A stretch of DNA of 64,000 bases from Amanita rubescens. Taxonomy: Eukaryota; Basidiomycota; Agaricomycetes; Agaricales; Amanitaceae. The position numbers were made by a program, and so were the translations under genes. The notes beneath the pieces are model-generated. The model was given only the letters and a program-made list of their open reading frames with translations, was not told the DNA's origin and ran no database searches. Of the stretch, positions 11,411 to 23,489 are shown in pieces (position 1 is the stretch's first letter; each line of letters begins with the position of its first letter). The DNA lies in contig WION01000048.1 in NCBI GenBank assembly GCA_015039365.1, positions 186,001 to 250,000 of the forward strand, read 5' to 3'.

Positions 11411-12483
11411 ATGGACGTTGAATGGAGCAAGACCGGATTCTATGGTTGGCGGATCAATGGCATCTGCAGAGTACAATCAGTTAGTACCGATCAGATTTCA
11501 TTGGGTGTCTTGGCATCGCCCTTGTTCACGATCTCCGCCTACCTTGGATACTCGATAGACCAATGCTCCGAACTCCCGTCGGCAACCGTCACAGAGGACA
11601 TCTCATCTGCGCTCGAAAAGCTTGGGCTTCGTGTCATTCACGTTCACAAAGGTAACCACACTTTTCTTGTTTTGGGAGGTCAAAACTAATTGAACTTGCC
11701 CATAAGGTGGTGGTCAAGCACTATGAAATCCCCACTGCACCGTTTTCCATTATTCCATACTTGCGAAAGAGGGTGTTATTCCACATAGCTCTCATCGATA
11801 GGGACATACACTCTGTTTATAAAACCACTCGCATACGGTCGTCGAGAGGAACATCTTCCACCAACAGAGTCTGACAAGAGACAGCTCAGGGCGATAGCTG
11901 TGGATGACATAAAATCAATATGCCCAAGTCACGATGTCCTCGCTGAAAAATTCCTTCCTGGCCGTGAATTTACGGTTGGGATTCTAGGAACCGGAGAGGA
12001 CGCTAGGCGTGGTAGAACTGGTCTGGAAGCAGTCGCAAGGGGGTGGGACACTACAAACTCGGAGCACCCCATCAAAGTTGCGACCCAGTTCGCAAAGAAT
12101 CATTTCGAGCATGTGGAAGTCAAGGCTTGCACGGCAGGTCCAATGGTGAAGTTGACTAGCCACACGACATTGGAAGCATTGAAATGTCTAGATATCCATT
12201 TTTATTCCAACGAAGACGGTGATCTTCCATGCGTGCTCGAAGTAAGTGTGGTGTCATGGAATTAAGGGTACTACGAGTTAACGTTTTCAAGTTGATACCG
12301 TGACTATCCCAGGGCTTTATCCGACCAAACCCTTCATACCTACCCCACATTGCGGCGAATAATGGGATCTCGTATGAGATGTTAGTAGAGCAGATCGTGG
12401 AGTGCTTTGAGGAGGAGAAATCTGATACTAGCTCGGGATACGCCGACTGCGAACTTTGCTTGACTAGAGAGAGGCTCATGTAA
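11411..12483 (+). pseudogene. Decayed D-Ala-D-Ala-ligase-like ATP-grasp gene
   Basis: Pieces of a D-alanine--D-alanine ligase type protein occur in the right order but not in one frame. An N-terminal piece has LGYSIDQCSELPSATVTEDI and an alternating-helix region. Next comes KVVVKHYEIPTAPFSIIPY, matching the family's KxxxKxxGIPTPPF segment, then FIKPLAYGRREEHLPP, then LAEKFLPGREFTVGILGTGE, a hallmark of the ATP-grasp C-terminal domain. Near the end, SNEDGDLPCVLEV is followed in another frame by NPSYLPHIAANNGISYEML. The region between the N-domain and the ATP-grasp lobe, and the Arg/Asp metal-site segment before the last motif, are missing or scrambled. It is likely a pseudogene; heavy splicing of a divergent live gene is a weaker alternative. 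Family members in fungi are thought to be of bacterial origin. Confidence 0.65.
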
Positions 12484-12519
12484 AACCTTTACCACGAGCG
12501 AAGTAGCCTATCCATCTAA

Positions 12520-14612
12520 TTGATTCGAGACTCGCAAATGCCATAAATAATAAAGAGGCTGGGTTGTGGCTCGCCTTTCACAAACCCGTGCAGTGTTTCC
12601 TAAACAGTGGTCAAGGGAGTGAAGTGGCTATATAGTAGGGTGTACTGAGACCCCTTCTCGATGCCGAACTTATTGTCAGGGTACGGATCTACTGAAAGTT
12701 GAGCCACGATGTCGACTCTTGCATATCATCGCGTCCATCAACACGTATATTTTGAACCATCCCGGATCCGAGAACTTGAAGAAATAAGAATTATTTTATT
12801 TTATTTCAACTTCGAAGCAGCATTTTCTCAAAAAGAAAAACGGACTAGCGGGGTGGGGATGTTTTTTTCATCATTATCAAAGATGTACGATGGATTTAGT
12901 ATTAATGGGTCCGTTACAATGAACGAACAGTTTTAAGATTCAGAGTAGTTAACTGGCGCAAGGCGTAAAGATTAGTACGAGACCAAGGGTGGAAGGCACA
13001 GTGACGTACAGTAAAAGATTCAGCAGCGGAACGATTCGAGCTGAAAATTGCCAAGTCTAGAGTTCAAGTCCAGCGATGAGAACTCGACGAACCACGCAAG
13101 TTCAGCGGGCAAAGAAATGAAAAGCATGTACGAGAGCGCGACCGTTAACTTTCCCACTCAATGTTAGTTCCCCGGTTTTGAAGTGCCTTTCGTCGCTCCA
13201 GATGATCTGGGGTCGGAGAGTCCGTTGCTTTGAATTTGATTCGTTCGAATGGCACTATCTTTGTAGATGAGCCAGATGCGTTACTGGCAGCAACACATTC
13301 CCAACGTGTCTCGGCAAAAGCGAGGATTTCTTCGCAAGTGCAATTATACGGCGTTTCGATGTCGCGTAGAAGAGGTCCCAGACTGCCTGTCGCCAATTCG
13401 TGCATAGGGGTTTTGTTTTGGGTTTTGGGAGAGAAACGGACTCTAGAGACGGGGCGTGCTTGAATAGCGCATCAAAATCGATGTTTGCACTCCAACGTGG
13501 CAGGATTAGGACCCGAATTCGCAGCAAATTGTAGTGTTCTAGCATCAGTTTTTGGTCATCCTCCGTAAAACTGAACATCAATCGGTCACCGTTGAATTCC
13601 TCCAGATTGGGAAGTCTAAAGGCACGAAGCAACAAACGGTGGCCTGAAATGCGAAAGCGGAGCAAGCAAGGGAGATGTATTTCTCCAATGCCACTATATA
13701 TGGAAGAGTCCGATGTGACTCGGAGTTTGCATTCTTCGAGAGAAACGCATTGGCGCAACATGTGTAATTGCGACGCATAAATGCTTTCAAGGTGCAGCGT
13801 GGTCAGTTGACGCCAGGGTACAACGGATATCCACATAGCTGGGCCATCTCGGAGCAACATACTCAAATATTTGAGGCGAGGATACTTGTCAGGATGAAAA
13901 TCAACAGATATTGCATCCAGTGCCTCAAGGTAAGGTATACGAAGCGATAAGACCTGAAGGTTTACGCAAGCATCCGTAGGCAATCGATAGAATTGGAGCA
14001 GTTGCTCTTCCGAAAGCTTGAGCAGTAATTTTGAAAACTGGTTGGACATGATTATAGCTTGAAAAGCCTGTGGCGACAACTTCGTTGTCCTTACTGCTAA
14101 GGGTGAGCCTCTCGCGCGGGAAAATAGTTCCAGGGCCGTTTTCAAAGTGATGTCGCTCGGCTCGAAACAAGTGTCGATCCTGAAACATCTCCACAACTGC
14201 GGGTTCGAGAGCGCGATTTTTCTCCAAGCTGAGCAAACCTGTGACAATATCACCTGCGTAGGCATTATTTTGCAATTATTTTTGGGCGTGTCGCTACGTT
14301 TTAATTTGAAGGGAATTGTGATCCTGCACGACGCGTGCAAGATTATTTCTCTAACGATCTCCAAGGGTAATTTACTATGTGGAGCGAGCGCGAATTTTCC
14401 TCTCTGGATGAGGTTGAAATGGTTCGATCGCTTTTCAAGGAGCTCGGCGTTGATGCGAGTTAATCTCTCCAGTTCGACGTCGAGGACGTCAACTGTTGTC
14501 TGATGCTCTGCGATTAAACGACGGATATCCGTGTTTTCTTCTTCCGTGTATTGCACCCCATAAAGATTACCGGGTATTTGCGACAATTCAACAATTCTTG
14601 CCATGGGCTGTT
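12520..14612. repeat. Tandem duplication unit 1 (F-box gene plus 3' flank)
   Basis: This unit matches 14748-16614 closely over the gene and more patchily over the flank. Shared flank landmarks include the block reading GTGAAGTGGCTATATAGTAG and CCATCAACACGTATATTTTG, each present once per unit. The flank of unit 1 is longer because of small insertions relative to unit 2. Confidence 0.85.
13145..14604 (-). pseudogene. F-box-like gene, tandem copy 1, C-terminal frameshift
   Basis: A single-exon F-box-like gene, start MARIVELSQIPGNLYGVQY at 14604. It has a coiled coil (about residues 20-60), then the F-box-like SKLPLEIVREIILHASCRIT and LSQVCSAWRKIALSNPQLWR. The frame is open through ESVSLPKP. Near 13412-13418 one base is missing relative to copy 2, so the original C-terminus (ELATGSLGPLLRDIE to IEWES, 13145-13405) continues in another frame. 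A 449-aa protein with a foreign tail could still be made. Copy 2 lacks this lesion but has a nonsense codon elsewhere. By family it was an SCF-type adaptor. Confidence 0.75.
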
Positions 14613-14747
14613 ATTTTAGTCAAATGAAGGCTTTGGGAACAAGCAACGAAAAGGGGCTAGCCGTTCTGGACGCGGATAGATCCGAGCGGAGTATGAAATC
14701 CTTAGGCACCCCCGCTTTGAGGAGGACTCGGTGAAGCGTGTTCATCC

Positions 14748-16614
14748 GATTGGTTCGAGACTCAATTTATGCTAAATAGTGGTAGGGGGAGTGAAGTGGC
14801 TATATAGTAGGGTGCGCTGAAAGTTGAGTTATTCCATCAACACGTATATTTTGAAACTCTTCCAGGTCAGGGAACTTGGAGACGATTTTATTCTTTTCAA
14901 AACGGACTAGCCAGGTAGGGACATTTTTCATCATTATCAGAGATGTGCAATGAGTGAACATTTTTTAAGGTCAAGGTGTAAATATTAGCACAAGGGTGGA
15001 AGGCAGTGACAGTGACGTACACTGAAAGAATTAATGGTGGAACGATTCGAGCTGAAAATTGCCAAGCCTAGAGTCCAGGAGAACTCGAGGAACTACGCAA
15101 GGTCAGCGGGCAAAGAAATGAAAAGCGTGTACGAGAGCGCGATTGTTAACTTTCCCACTCAATGTCAGTTCCCCGGTTTTGAAGTGCCTTTCGTCGCTCC
15201 AGATGATCTGGGGTCGGAGAGTCCGTTGCTTTGAATTTGATTCGTTCGAATGGCACTATCTTTGCAGATGAGCCAGATGCGTTACTGGCAGCAACACATT
15301 CCCAACGTGTCTCGGCAAAAGCGAGGATTTCTTCGCAAGTGCAATTATACCGCGTTTTGATGTCGCGTAGAAGAGGTCCCAGACTGCCTGTCGCCAATTC
15401 GTACATAGAGGTTTTGTCTATGGGTTTTGGGAGAGAAACGGACTCTAGAGACGGGGCGTGCTTGAATAGCGCATCAAAATCGATGTTTGCACTCCAATGT
15501 GGCAGGATTAGGACCCGAATTCGCAGCAAATTGTAGTGTTCTAGCATCAGTTTTTGGTCATCCTCCGTAAAACTGAACATCAATCGGTCACCGTTGAATT
15601 CCTCCAGATTGGGAAGTCTAAAGACACGAAGCAACGAATGGTGGCCTGAAACGCGAAAGCGGAGCAAGCAAGGGAGGTGTATTTCTCCAATGCCACTATA
15701 TATGGAAGAGTCCGATGTGACTCGGAGTTTGCATTCTTCGAGAGAAACGCATTGGCGCAACATGTGTAATTGCGACGCATAAATGCTTCCAAGGTGCAGC
15801 GTGGTCAGTTGACGCGAGGGTACAGCGAATATCCGCATAGCTGGGCCATCTCGGAGAAACATAATCAACGATTTGAGGCGAGGATACTTGTCAGGATGAA
15901 AATCAACGAATCTTGCATCCAGTGCCTCGAGGTAAGGTATATGAAGCGATAAGACCTCAAGATTTACGCAAGCATCCGTAGGCAATTGATAGAATTGCAG
16001 TAGTTGCTCTTCCGAAAGCTTGAGCTTTAATTTTGAAAACTGGTTGGGCATGATTATAGCTTGAAACGCCTGTGGCGACAACTTCGTTGCCCTTACTCTT
16101 AAAGGCGAACCTCTCGCGCGGGAGAATAGTTCCAGGGCCATTTTCAAAGTGATGTCGCTCGGCTCGAAACAAGTGTTGATCCTGAAAGATCTCCACAACT
16201 GCGGGTTCGAGAGCGCGATTTTTCTCCAAGCTGAGCAAACCTATGACAATATCACCTGCGTAGGCATTATTTTGCGATTATTTTTGGGCGTGTCGCTACG
16301 TTTCAATTTGAAGGGAATTGTGATCCTGCACGACGCGTGCAAGATTATTTCTCTAACGATCTCCAAAGGTAATTTACTATGTGGAGCGAGCGCGAATTTT
16401 CCTCTCTGGATGAGGTTGAAATGGTTCGATCGCTTTTCAAGAAGCTCGGCGTTGATGCGGGTTAATCTCTCCAGTTCGACGTCGAGGACATCAACTGTTG
16501 TCTGATGCTCTGCAATTAAATGACGGATATTCGTGTTGTCTTCTTCCGTGTAGTATACCCCATAATGGTTGCTGGGTAGTTGCGACAATTCAACAATTCT
16601 TGCCATGGGCTGTT
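14748..16614. repeat. Tandem duplication unit 2 (F-box gene plus 3' flank)
   Basis: Second unit of the direct duplication, same order and strand as unit 1. The gene parts differ by scattered substitutions, so the duplication is recent but not fresh. Confidence 0.85.
15146..16606 (-). pseudogene. F-box-like gene, tandem copy 2, internal nonsense codon
   Basis: Same gene as copy 1: start MARIVELSQLPSNHYGVYY at 16606, F-box SKLPLEIVREIILHASCRIT. At 16241-16243 the CAG (Gln) of copy 1 is a TAG stop, cutting translation after MPTQVILS, inside the F-box region. Downstream the same frame stays open from VCSAWRKIALSNPQLWRSF to the C-terminus IEWES with no shift, so this is a single nonsense change. 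The downstream half could only be made from an internal start (Met at 16198). Likely a recent pseudogene. Confidence 0.78.
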
Positions 16615-16741
16615 ATTTTAAAATGAAGGTCTTTAGCAGTGCAGGGACAAGCGATGAAATGGAACTACCTTGTTTTACATAAAAATTATCTCAAGTGATA
16701 CGTGATGTACGTAACAAATGTGACAGGTATAGATTAGGAGA
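16607..16741. promoter_or_regulatory. Divergent promoter between F-box copy 2 and PPM1
   Basis: 135 bp separate the start of F-box copy 2 (-) from that of PPM1 (+). It contains an imperfect TGTTTTACATAAAAAT A/T-rich element but no clear TATA box. Confidence 0.35.
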
Positions 16742-17919
16742 ATGTTTCCAAAACACCAGGACGCCGATTCAGCTATCCGCCAGACAGACAACGACGCAGC
16801 AGTCGCCCGTTTGTCCGCCGTACAGAAAGGCTATCTGACAGATCCATTTATCAAGGATCTTGTCCCTCGCGCACACCTACAGCCGGCCCGACCCCCACTC
16901 ATCAACGTAGGCACATTCGTGCGTTCGACTGCGATCGATGAAATGGTGTTTCAATGGCTAGACTTGGCGGAGCGCGCAGGTCAACAATGCCAGATCGTGA
17001 GTCTTGGCGCGGGAAGCGACACGCGATTCTGGAGGATTGCGGTATATAACTATTGTTGCGTTGTTCACTATATGCGCTTATGGGCGGCCGCATTAGATAG
17101 ACAGGTACACGAAGAAACAGCATGGCACGATATATTGAAGTCGATTTCACAGAAGTCACTACAAAGAAGGCTATGGCTGTCAGGAAAAGCAAGCAACTGT
17201 GCAGTGTGCTTGGTGATGAAATTTCATTATGTAGGTGGCTGACTCCATTATTACTAAACGAGCCGTTGCCTTACGCGTGCCGATAGCTCAAGGGGGCACA
17301 GCACTTCATTCGCCTATCTATCACCTGCTCCCGTGCGACCTACGTCTCCCCCCTGGCGAGGCGCTCGGACGACTGCTGGAGCCGATCCTCTCGCGCTCGC
17401 AGCCCACACTTTTGCTATTTGAGTGCGTACTGGCATACATGAGACCAGATGCGTCGTCTGCGCTGTTGCGATGGTTTGTTGACTACATGGATTCCGGGGT
17501 GCTTGGGTGTGTAGTATATGAGATGTTTGGATTAAATGACACGTTTGGGAAAGTGATGGTGAATAATCTCAAGGTCCGTGCAAAGTGCATGTGGAGGGCA
17601 TGACTAATCTTCGTTCGGTACACAGGAAAGGAATGTCACGCTGATAGGCGCGGAACCGTTTACAACACTTGATGCGTTAAAAAAAAGGTTCTATGAGGTT
17701 AATTTTACGCAAGCCAACGCGATCACGTTGCGGGACATTCGAGGGGGGTACCTTGATCGAGCTGAGATGGATCGAGTATCTCAACTTGAACTGCTTGACG
17801 AAGTGGAAGAGCTTGAATTGGTGCTGAGTCACTACGCGGTGAGTTGGGGAGTCACGCGAGAGATGGAATGGGGACTAAAAAAGCAAATGAGCACGAGTCA
17901 ACAAGAGGAGGAGGAGTAA
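16742..17919 (+). CDS. PPM1: Leucine carboxyl methyltransferase (PP2A methyltransferase)
   Basis: A 336-aa protein from four exons (16742-17041, 17101-17230, 17287-17573, 17626-17919; 1011 nt). It is the SAM-dependent enzyme that methylates the C-terminal leucine of the PP2A catalytic subunit and so controls holoenzyme assembly. Family features in order: KGYLTDPFIKDLV, the SAM-binding IVSLGAGSDTRFWRIATG, RYIEVDFTEVTTKKAMAVRK, SQGGTALHSPIYHLLPCDLR, LLFECVLAYMRPDASSALLR and YEMFGLNDTFGKVMVNNLKER. Exon 2 in the chosen frame restores the family signature, which supports the intron borders. The C-terminal tail is acidic. Length is normal for the family. Confidence 0.93.
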
Positions 17920-18237
17920 TTGAGAGTCAGAGAGAAGATTAAAAGAGTCATACAACGGCGCAAAAGCCCGTGTCATATCATATAGTACTAATGGGATCAT
18001 CTTTGAGAAAAGTGAAAGGAGAATGGACCTACTCGACTAGCTAGACCGACGTGGGAAGGCGGAGTGTTGTTGTGTTTGTTTGTCTCGTCCTTGACAGTCT
18101 TCGGATTGCTCGAGCATCCGCATCGCACCTGCTTTTCGCCTGCTGGCAGGTCTTTTTCACGACCCTCCACCTGCGAATCTAGTTTTCGTACGTTTATATT
18201 TTACCTCAAACCACACAGCTATAGAACTCTTTTCAGA
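17920..18237. promoter_or_regulatory. eIF4G promoter and 5' UTR region
   Basis: 318 bases between PPM1 and the eIF4G start. The last about 150 bases are pyrimidine-rich on the + strand (CT tracts), a common feature of fungal housekeeping promoters. No TATA box is obvious. Confidence 0.4.
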
Positions 18238-21200
18238 ATGAGCAGATCCGCTTCTTCTTCTGCACCAAAGATCAACGCCCAGCCTTCAAGGTCTGCCTGG
18301 TCCAAAGGACCACCTCAGAGCTCGTCTGCGCCCTCCCGTTCACAGTCACCCGCACCTTCAACCCAATCCCAACCTACACACTCAAGACGACCAAGTACCT
18401 TAGGTCAAGGTGTCCCAGTCAAAGATGGCGTCAGCGTTCCACGCAACAACGTAGGGGCCGTCAAACAAGGCACGTTTTTTTCCCTTCATTTTCTCACCCG
18501 TATCAACCCGTCTCCTCGCAGGCGCTCCGGTGACGTTTGGTTCAATAGATGACGTTTCTGCCCCGATTTCTTCCTCCCCTGCCTCGGCGCCTCAAGTCAA
18601 GTCTGAAGGAGTCAAATCTTTTGGTTCGTTGCCCAACACCCATGTCAACGGGAAGGCTTCACTGTCTTCCCGCTCTGCCGCGGGCCCATCGCCCTCGTCC
18701 TCCTCAATCCCAGCCGTATCCGTTCCCGCAGCGACACCTTCGAAACCAAAAATGGACATACGCAAGTTTTTCCAGAATCCACCTTCGCAACCATCAACCT
18801 CGTCAACGTCGAACGATACTTCATCTCCTGCCACCCGACCGTCGCCCCTCCCTTCGCATGCCTCATCTAATCAGTCTACCCAACCACCGCTAACTCCCTC
18901 ATCACATCCCTCCTTTACCCCCTATCCCCGTCCCCAACAACAAAATACCGGTCCTAGTAATGGTCCTCCTCCTAGATCGCCCGCATATCCTCGCCAATTA
19001 GCGAATGGAAATGGTCCTCGCTCTCAACCTGGCCCTAGCACCGGACCTTCTCCTGTCATGTCAAGTCCCCGTCTAGGTTCACATCCACCTGCTGGGATGC
19101 CTCCTCCCCCTCCACCCATGTCCGGTCAGGTGCCGGGTCCCCAAATGCCCTGGCCTGCGTACTACGTGAGTATCGTTCTTTTCTCTAACCAAAAGTCTCA
19201 TCGTTCTGAATCGTGCTAGTTTCCCAATGACCAGCCTTACATGCCCTACACTGGGTGGTATATGCAAATGCCACCTCCTCCGCAACATCAACACCCGCAT
19301 CAACATCAACATCAACATCAACATCAACATCAACATCCGCCTCATCATCCTCCGTCCGGCCCACATGGAACTGGTGTTCCCATGTCTCCACGAACGCATC
19401 CACCGCCTCTGCAAGGCCCTGGCACGCCTACCATCCCACATGCGGCCAGTCCCGTTCCCCACCCTCCACCGATATCCCATGCACCCTCAAGCAGCATGGG
19501 AAGCATGTCATCACCCCCTCCAACCCCTTCATCTGCCTTGCCTGGTCCCGGTCGGCTGAATGCAAACTCGTCCACATTTGTCCCAGGTGGATCCGCTCCT
19601 CCAAAGAAAGTTACGCTAAAACGTGGGGATGGCACAGAGGTCAATATAGAGACTTTGAAGATCACCCCAGCATCATCTGCGTCGACTCCGACTAGCGCAA
19701 GACAAAATTTACCCTTGACCCCGACAAGAAAAACCGGAACAGTTCGCATAGAGACGCCAGAACAGCGGCAAAAACGGGTAGAGGAGGAAGAACAGTTGGA
19801 AAAATCAAAGGTCGAGGCTGAGGAAAAGGCTAGGAAAGAGAAAGAAGATGAGGAGAAAAAGAAGAGGGAGGAAGAGGAAAGAAAAAAGAAGGAAGAGGAG
19901 GCACGGATACGAAAAGAGGAGGAGGAAAAGGAACGGTTGAGGAAGGAGGAAGAAGAGAAGAAGGAACGGTTACGCCGGGAGGAGGAGGAGAAGAAGGAGC
20001 GGTTGAGAAAAGAGGAAGAGGCGAAGGAGAAGGAACGGTTACGTCAGGAAGAAGAAGAAAAAGAAAAGGAACGACAGAGGAAGGAAGAAGAGGAACGTCA
20101 AAACCGTGAGGAAGAAGAGAGGAAACAGAAGGAGGAAGATGAGCGGATTCGCTTGGAAGAAGCGAAAGCAAGAGAGGAAGAGGAGCGTCTCAAGAGGGAG
20201 GAAGAAGAGCGTAGGCGACAAGAAGAGGAAGAAGTTGCCAAAGCAAAAACAACCGTCGAAGACGAAGTTGAACCTGAGCCTGAGATGGAAGGCACTAAAA
20301 TGACGGACAGCCTCCTAACGCCAGAGCCTGAGGAGGGCGAACTCTCTTTGAGCAAGGATGATGTTAAAGAGAAGTCGGGAGGGTCACTTCGCATCGACAC
20401 GGCGCTGTCCGCGAGGCGGCGGCCTGACCCTCTCAATTTATCGCATTCTAGACAGCCATCGTCACCCCTCACCTTGGCACGTCCGCTTGCAGATCTTGGC
20501 AGCATCACATACCCCGCAGGTATCTCCAGTCCGAACCCCGAGCTTAATGCAGGGGCCAAGGAAGGCAAATTTAGGTACGTTAATCACAGATCGTGCGCTG
20601 CAGTGGTAGTAAACTGTTTATGCTTTGCAGATATGATCGCGACTTTTTGTTACAGTTTATGTTGGTCTGCAAGGAAAAACCAGATTCCCTTCCTTCTTTG
20701 GACGCAATTGGCTTGGAACCCGCAGATCAACTCTCGTTGACCCGTGGTGGTTCTGGTCGTAGCCGGCAACTATCGGGTGCTAATGTCCCATCTCGACAAG
20801 CTTCCATTGGTGGCGGCGTTGTTCCCGGCGGCACCAATTTGAGAAGCCAGTATCAGAGCATGGGTCAATTCACTACATCATCCAAGTTTGGTCCTGGTGC
20901 TGAGCGCTTCGAAACTGGGGGCGGCCGTTCAGTATCCCTGGGCGGTGCACCTGTACCTTTCCGTAATCCTCCTATGCAACGCACCCCGAGCGGTCCAGGT
21001 GGGTCGATACCAAGCCACCGAACGCGCAGCAAGCGCGGCGAGAAGAGGACCGACTCCACGAAAGTCGGCCCCACTGGCCCTCAAGCCCACGGACCCGTGT
21101 ATGGCCAACAGCACGCTGGCTTTTCTCCGCCTGCTTTTGAGCACGTCGCTCCATTGCAGATGTCCGAGAACAGATGGGACAGAAAAGCGATTGTCAGTAA

Positions 21201-23051
21201 CGATCCCGATGCTCCAGAAGTCGTGGACCGCAAGGTCAAAGGCTTACTCAACAAGCTTACCATGGAAAAGTTTGATTCCATCTCTGATCAAATCATCCAA
21301 TGGGCAAACAGATCCGAGAATCAAAAGGACGGACGGACGCTTATCCAGGTTATCCGTCTCGTCTTTGAAAAGGCTACTGATGAAGCCACTTGGTCGGAGA
21401 TGTATGCCCGCCTGTGCCGGAAGATGATGGAGCAGATCAGTACGAATGTTCACGATGAAGGCATCAAAAATGCCGAGGGGAAGCCTATTGCTGGCGGACA
21501 GTTATTCCGCAAGTACTTGCTCAACAGATGTCAAGAGGACTTTGAACGTGGATGGGTTGCAAAAGAAGCCGCCGCTGCTGCCGCCGCGATCAAGGCAAAA
21601 GAAGATCAAGCGATCAAGGATGCCAACGAGCGGAACGGCAGCGGTGAAGAAGTTGCCCTGTACTCTGAGGAATACTACATCGCGCAAAAAGCCAAGCGAC
21701 AAGGTCTGGGTTTGATCAAATTTATTGGTGAATTGTTCAAACTCCAGATGTTGACGGAGCGCATCATGCATGAGTGTATCAAGAAACTGCTCGGCAATGT
21801 GCATGACCCCGAGGAAGAAGAGATTGAGAGCTTGTGCAAGCTGATGACGACCGTTGGGTTACTTCTTGATACGCAAAGAGGTCCGTGCGCACATGGATGT
21901 GTACTTCCAACGTATGAAGGAACTTACGCAGAATCTCAACGTCAGCCCACGGATGCAATTTATGCTACAGGTATGTTTCACTCTTGAATGTATCGTACGG
22001 ATTCTGATCACGAATTTAGGATGTTCTGGAACTACGTGAACGTAAATGGATCGCCCGTAATGCCTCAGCTGGTCCCGCTACACTCGCTCAAATACATGAA
22101 GCCGTACGTCCCATCACCTGTCACTCGTATCATTTTATTAAATTTATGTATACAGGCTGCCAAGGAGAAAGCTGCTCAAGAGAAGGAATCGACTCAGCGC
22201 ATCAGCATGTCCCGTGGTGGCTCACGAAGAGGAGGAAATCGGGAAGATTTCCCGCAAGCCGATGGATGGACCGTCAATACAACGCGTGCCTCGACTCGAG
22301 CTGGTGATTTGTCTCAATTCGGCAGAATCAGCAAGGCGCAACAGCCAACCACGTTTGGACCTGGCAGCGTGTTTGCCGGAAAGAAGGAAATCAAGCGAGA
22401 ATCGATCTCAAGGACGAATTCTAGCTCCAACATGTTTTCCATGCTAGAGGCTTCTCAGGAGAACAAAGGTAATCTATTAGCTATTTCGAATGGACTAAGC
22501 AGCTGACCCAAGTAGCAGCTCTAGAGCCACCTCAGAGAAAGAAACTTATGCTTCAACCTCGCACCAAGCCGCTGGAAGAGCCAACCCACCCCGAGGAGAG
22601 CGTCACGCCCTCAGAAGAGGACGCGTCCGCATTGGGTGAGATCAATGAGGAAGCGGCTGACGCCAAGATCAAAGAAGATGTCAAGGAGTTCTTCAACGTT
22701 CGGAATCTGGACGAAGCCGAGGTCTATTTCACCACGCTTCCTCCACAGCACCATCAGAGTCTAGTGAACCAGTTGACTTCCAGTGCCGTAGAGTCCAAGG
22801 AGCCGGATGCAAGGCTTGTTGCTGATCTATTTACGCGGGCGAAGAACAAGGGCTTGTGTTCTCCTGATGCATTCGAGGAAGGATTGACACCGACGGCTGA
22901 GATAATCGAGGATATCGCGATTGATGCGCCCAAAGCTTGGACGTTGTTCGCGATCATCGTCAACGGTGCAGAGTTGGATGAGGAGCATCGGACGCGGTTG
23001 GCGTCCAAGTCGACGGACAGTGATAAACTTCTTGGTCTCTTATCATCATAG
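18238..23051 (+). CDS. eIF4G: Eukaryotic translation initiation factor 4G (copy 1, full length)
   Basis: The mRNA cap-complex scaffold. Exons by eye: 18238-18469, 18522-19165, 19220-20574, 20631-21970, 22020-22103, 22156-22468, 22516-23051. Order: Ser/Pro/Gln-rich N-terminus, His/Gln repeat (19280-19340), a long Glu/Lys/Arg coiled region (about 19760-20240), the eIF4E-binding motif YDRDFLL (YxxxxL-hydrophobic) at the start of exon 4, an RGG-like linker, the MIF4G domain (VKGLLNKLTMEKFDSISDQI onward), and a C-terminal MA3-like helical region (EDVKEFFNVRNLDEAEVYF). Intron 1 (18470-18521) needs a GC-AG donor. Oddity: an extra T near 21882, absent from copies 2 and 3, shifts the frame inside MIF4G and would end translation near 21987, before the MA3 exons. 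It may be a real lesion or a sequence error; the downstream exons are otherwise intact. Confidence 0.85.
18470..18521 (+). other. Probable GC-AG intron in eIF4G
   Basis: The exon ends VKQ plus one G, followed by GCACGT, with acceptor CTCGCAG at 18521. Only this junction keeps the reading frame (VKQ-GAPVTFGSIDD). Using the nearby GT leads to a stop codon in exon 2. Confidence 0.65.
19280..19340 (+). repeat. CATCAA hexanucleotide repeat (His-Gln tract)
   Basis: Six or more near-perfect copies of CATCAA, coding alternating His-Gln within eIF4G exon 3. Such a microsatellite can change length without breaking frame. Confidence 0.9.
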
Positions 23052-23489
23052 ATCATGCTTGCAGCAATATCCTAATGTCGCATTGATTGCATCTAGTCCT
23101 GGCCCTTTCTGTCATTTTTCGTCACTGCGCCCTCTGTTGTTTTTTATACACTTCTTGTTGTTTCCTTTTACCTTAGCATTTCTGGATCCCTTAGTGCAGC
23201 ACTGTCCCATTCGTGCATAATATGCATATTCAACTGCGCCGATAATACAGAGAACTTGGACATTTATGCAGATGACTACTCTAAGCTAATTCCATAGGAT
23301 GTCATTTTTTGTGGGCCTGTACGTTCGAACCTGCAGATAATGAAAATCCGTATAACTGAGCATTTCCAAACGAGGATTCGAGCCCTTGGGGCAACATTCT
23401 AGGCAAAATGACTAGTGATACTCTAGCAATAGAGTAACGATAAGTTAGAGTCAGGATAGCGTCTCGTTCAGTCAAGTAACTGAATGGCT

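Noticed and set aside
12660..13140. Suspected transposon between the F-box copy 1 and the ligase relic.
   Set aside because: The sequence is the duplicated 3' flank of the F-box gene; no transposon features.
19830..20568. Long minus-strand frames rich in Ser/Pro/Leu.
   Set aside because: They are antisense shadows of the Glu/Lys/Arg-rich coil of eIF4G.
21871..21935. Possible 51-nt intron (GTCCGT...ACGCAG) that might explain the eIF4G frame break.
   Set aside because: Its length is a multiple of three, so removing it leaves the shifted frame unchanged.
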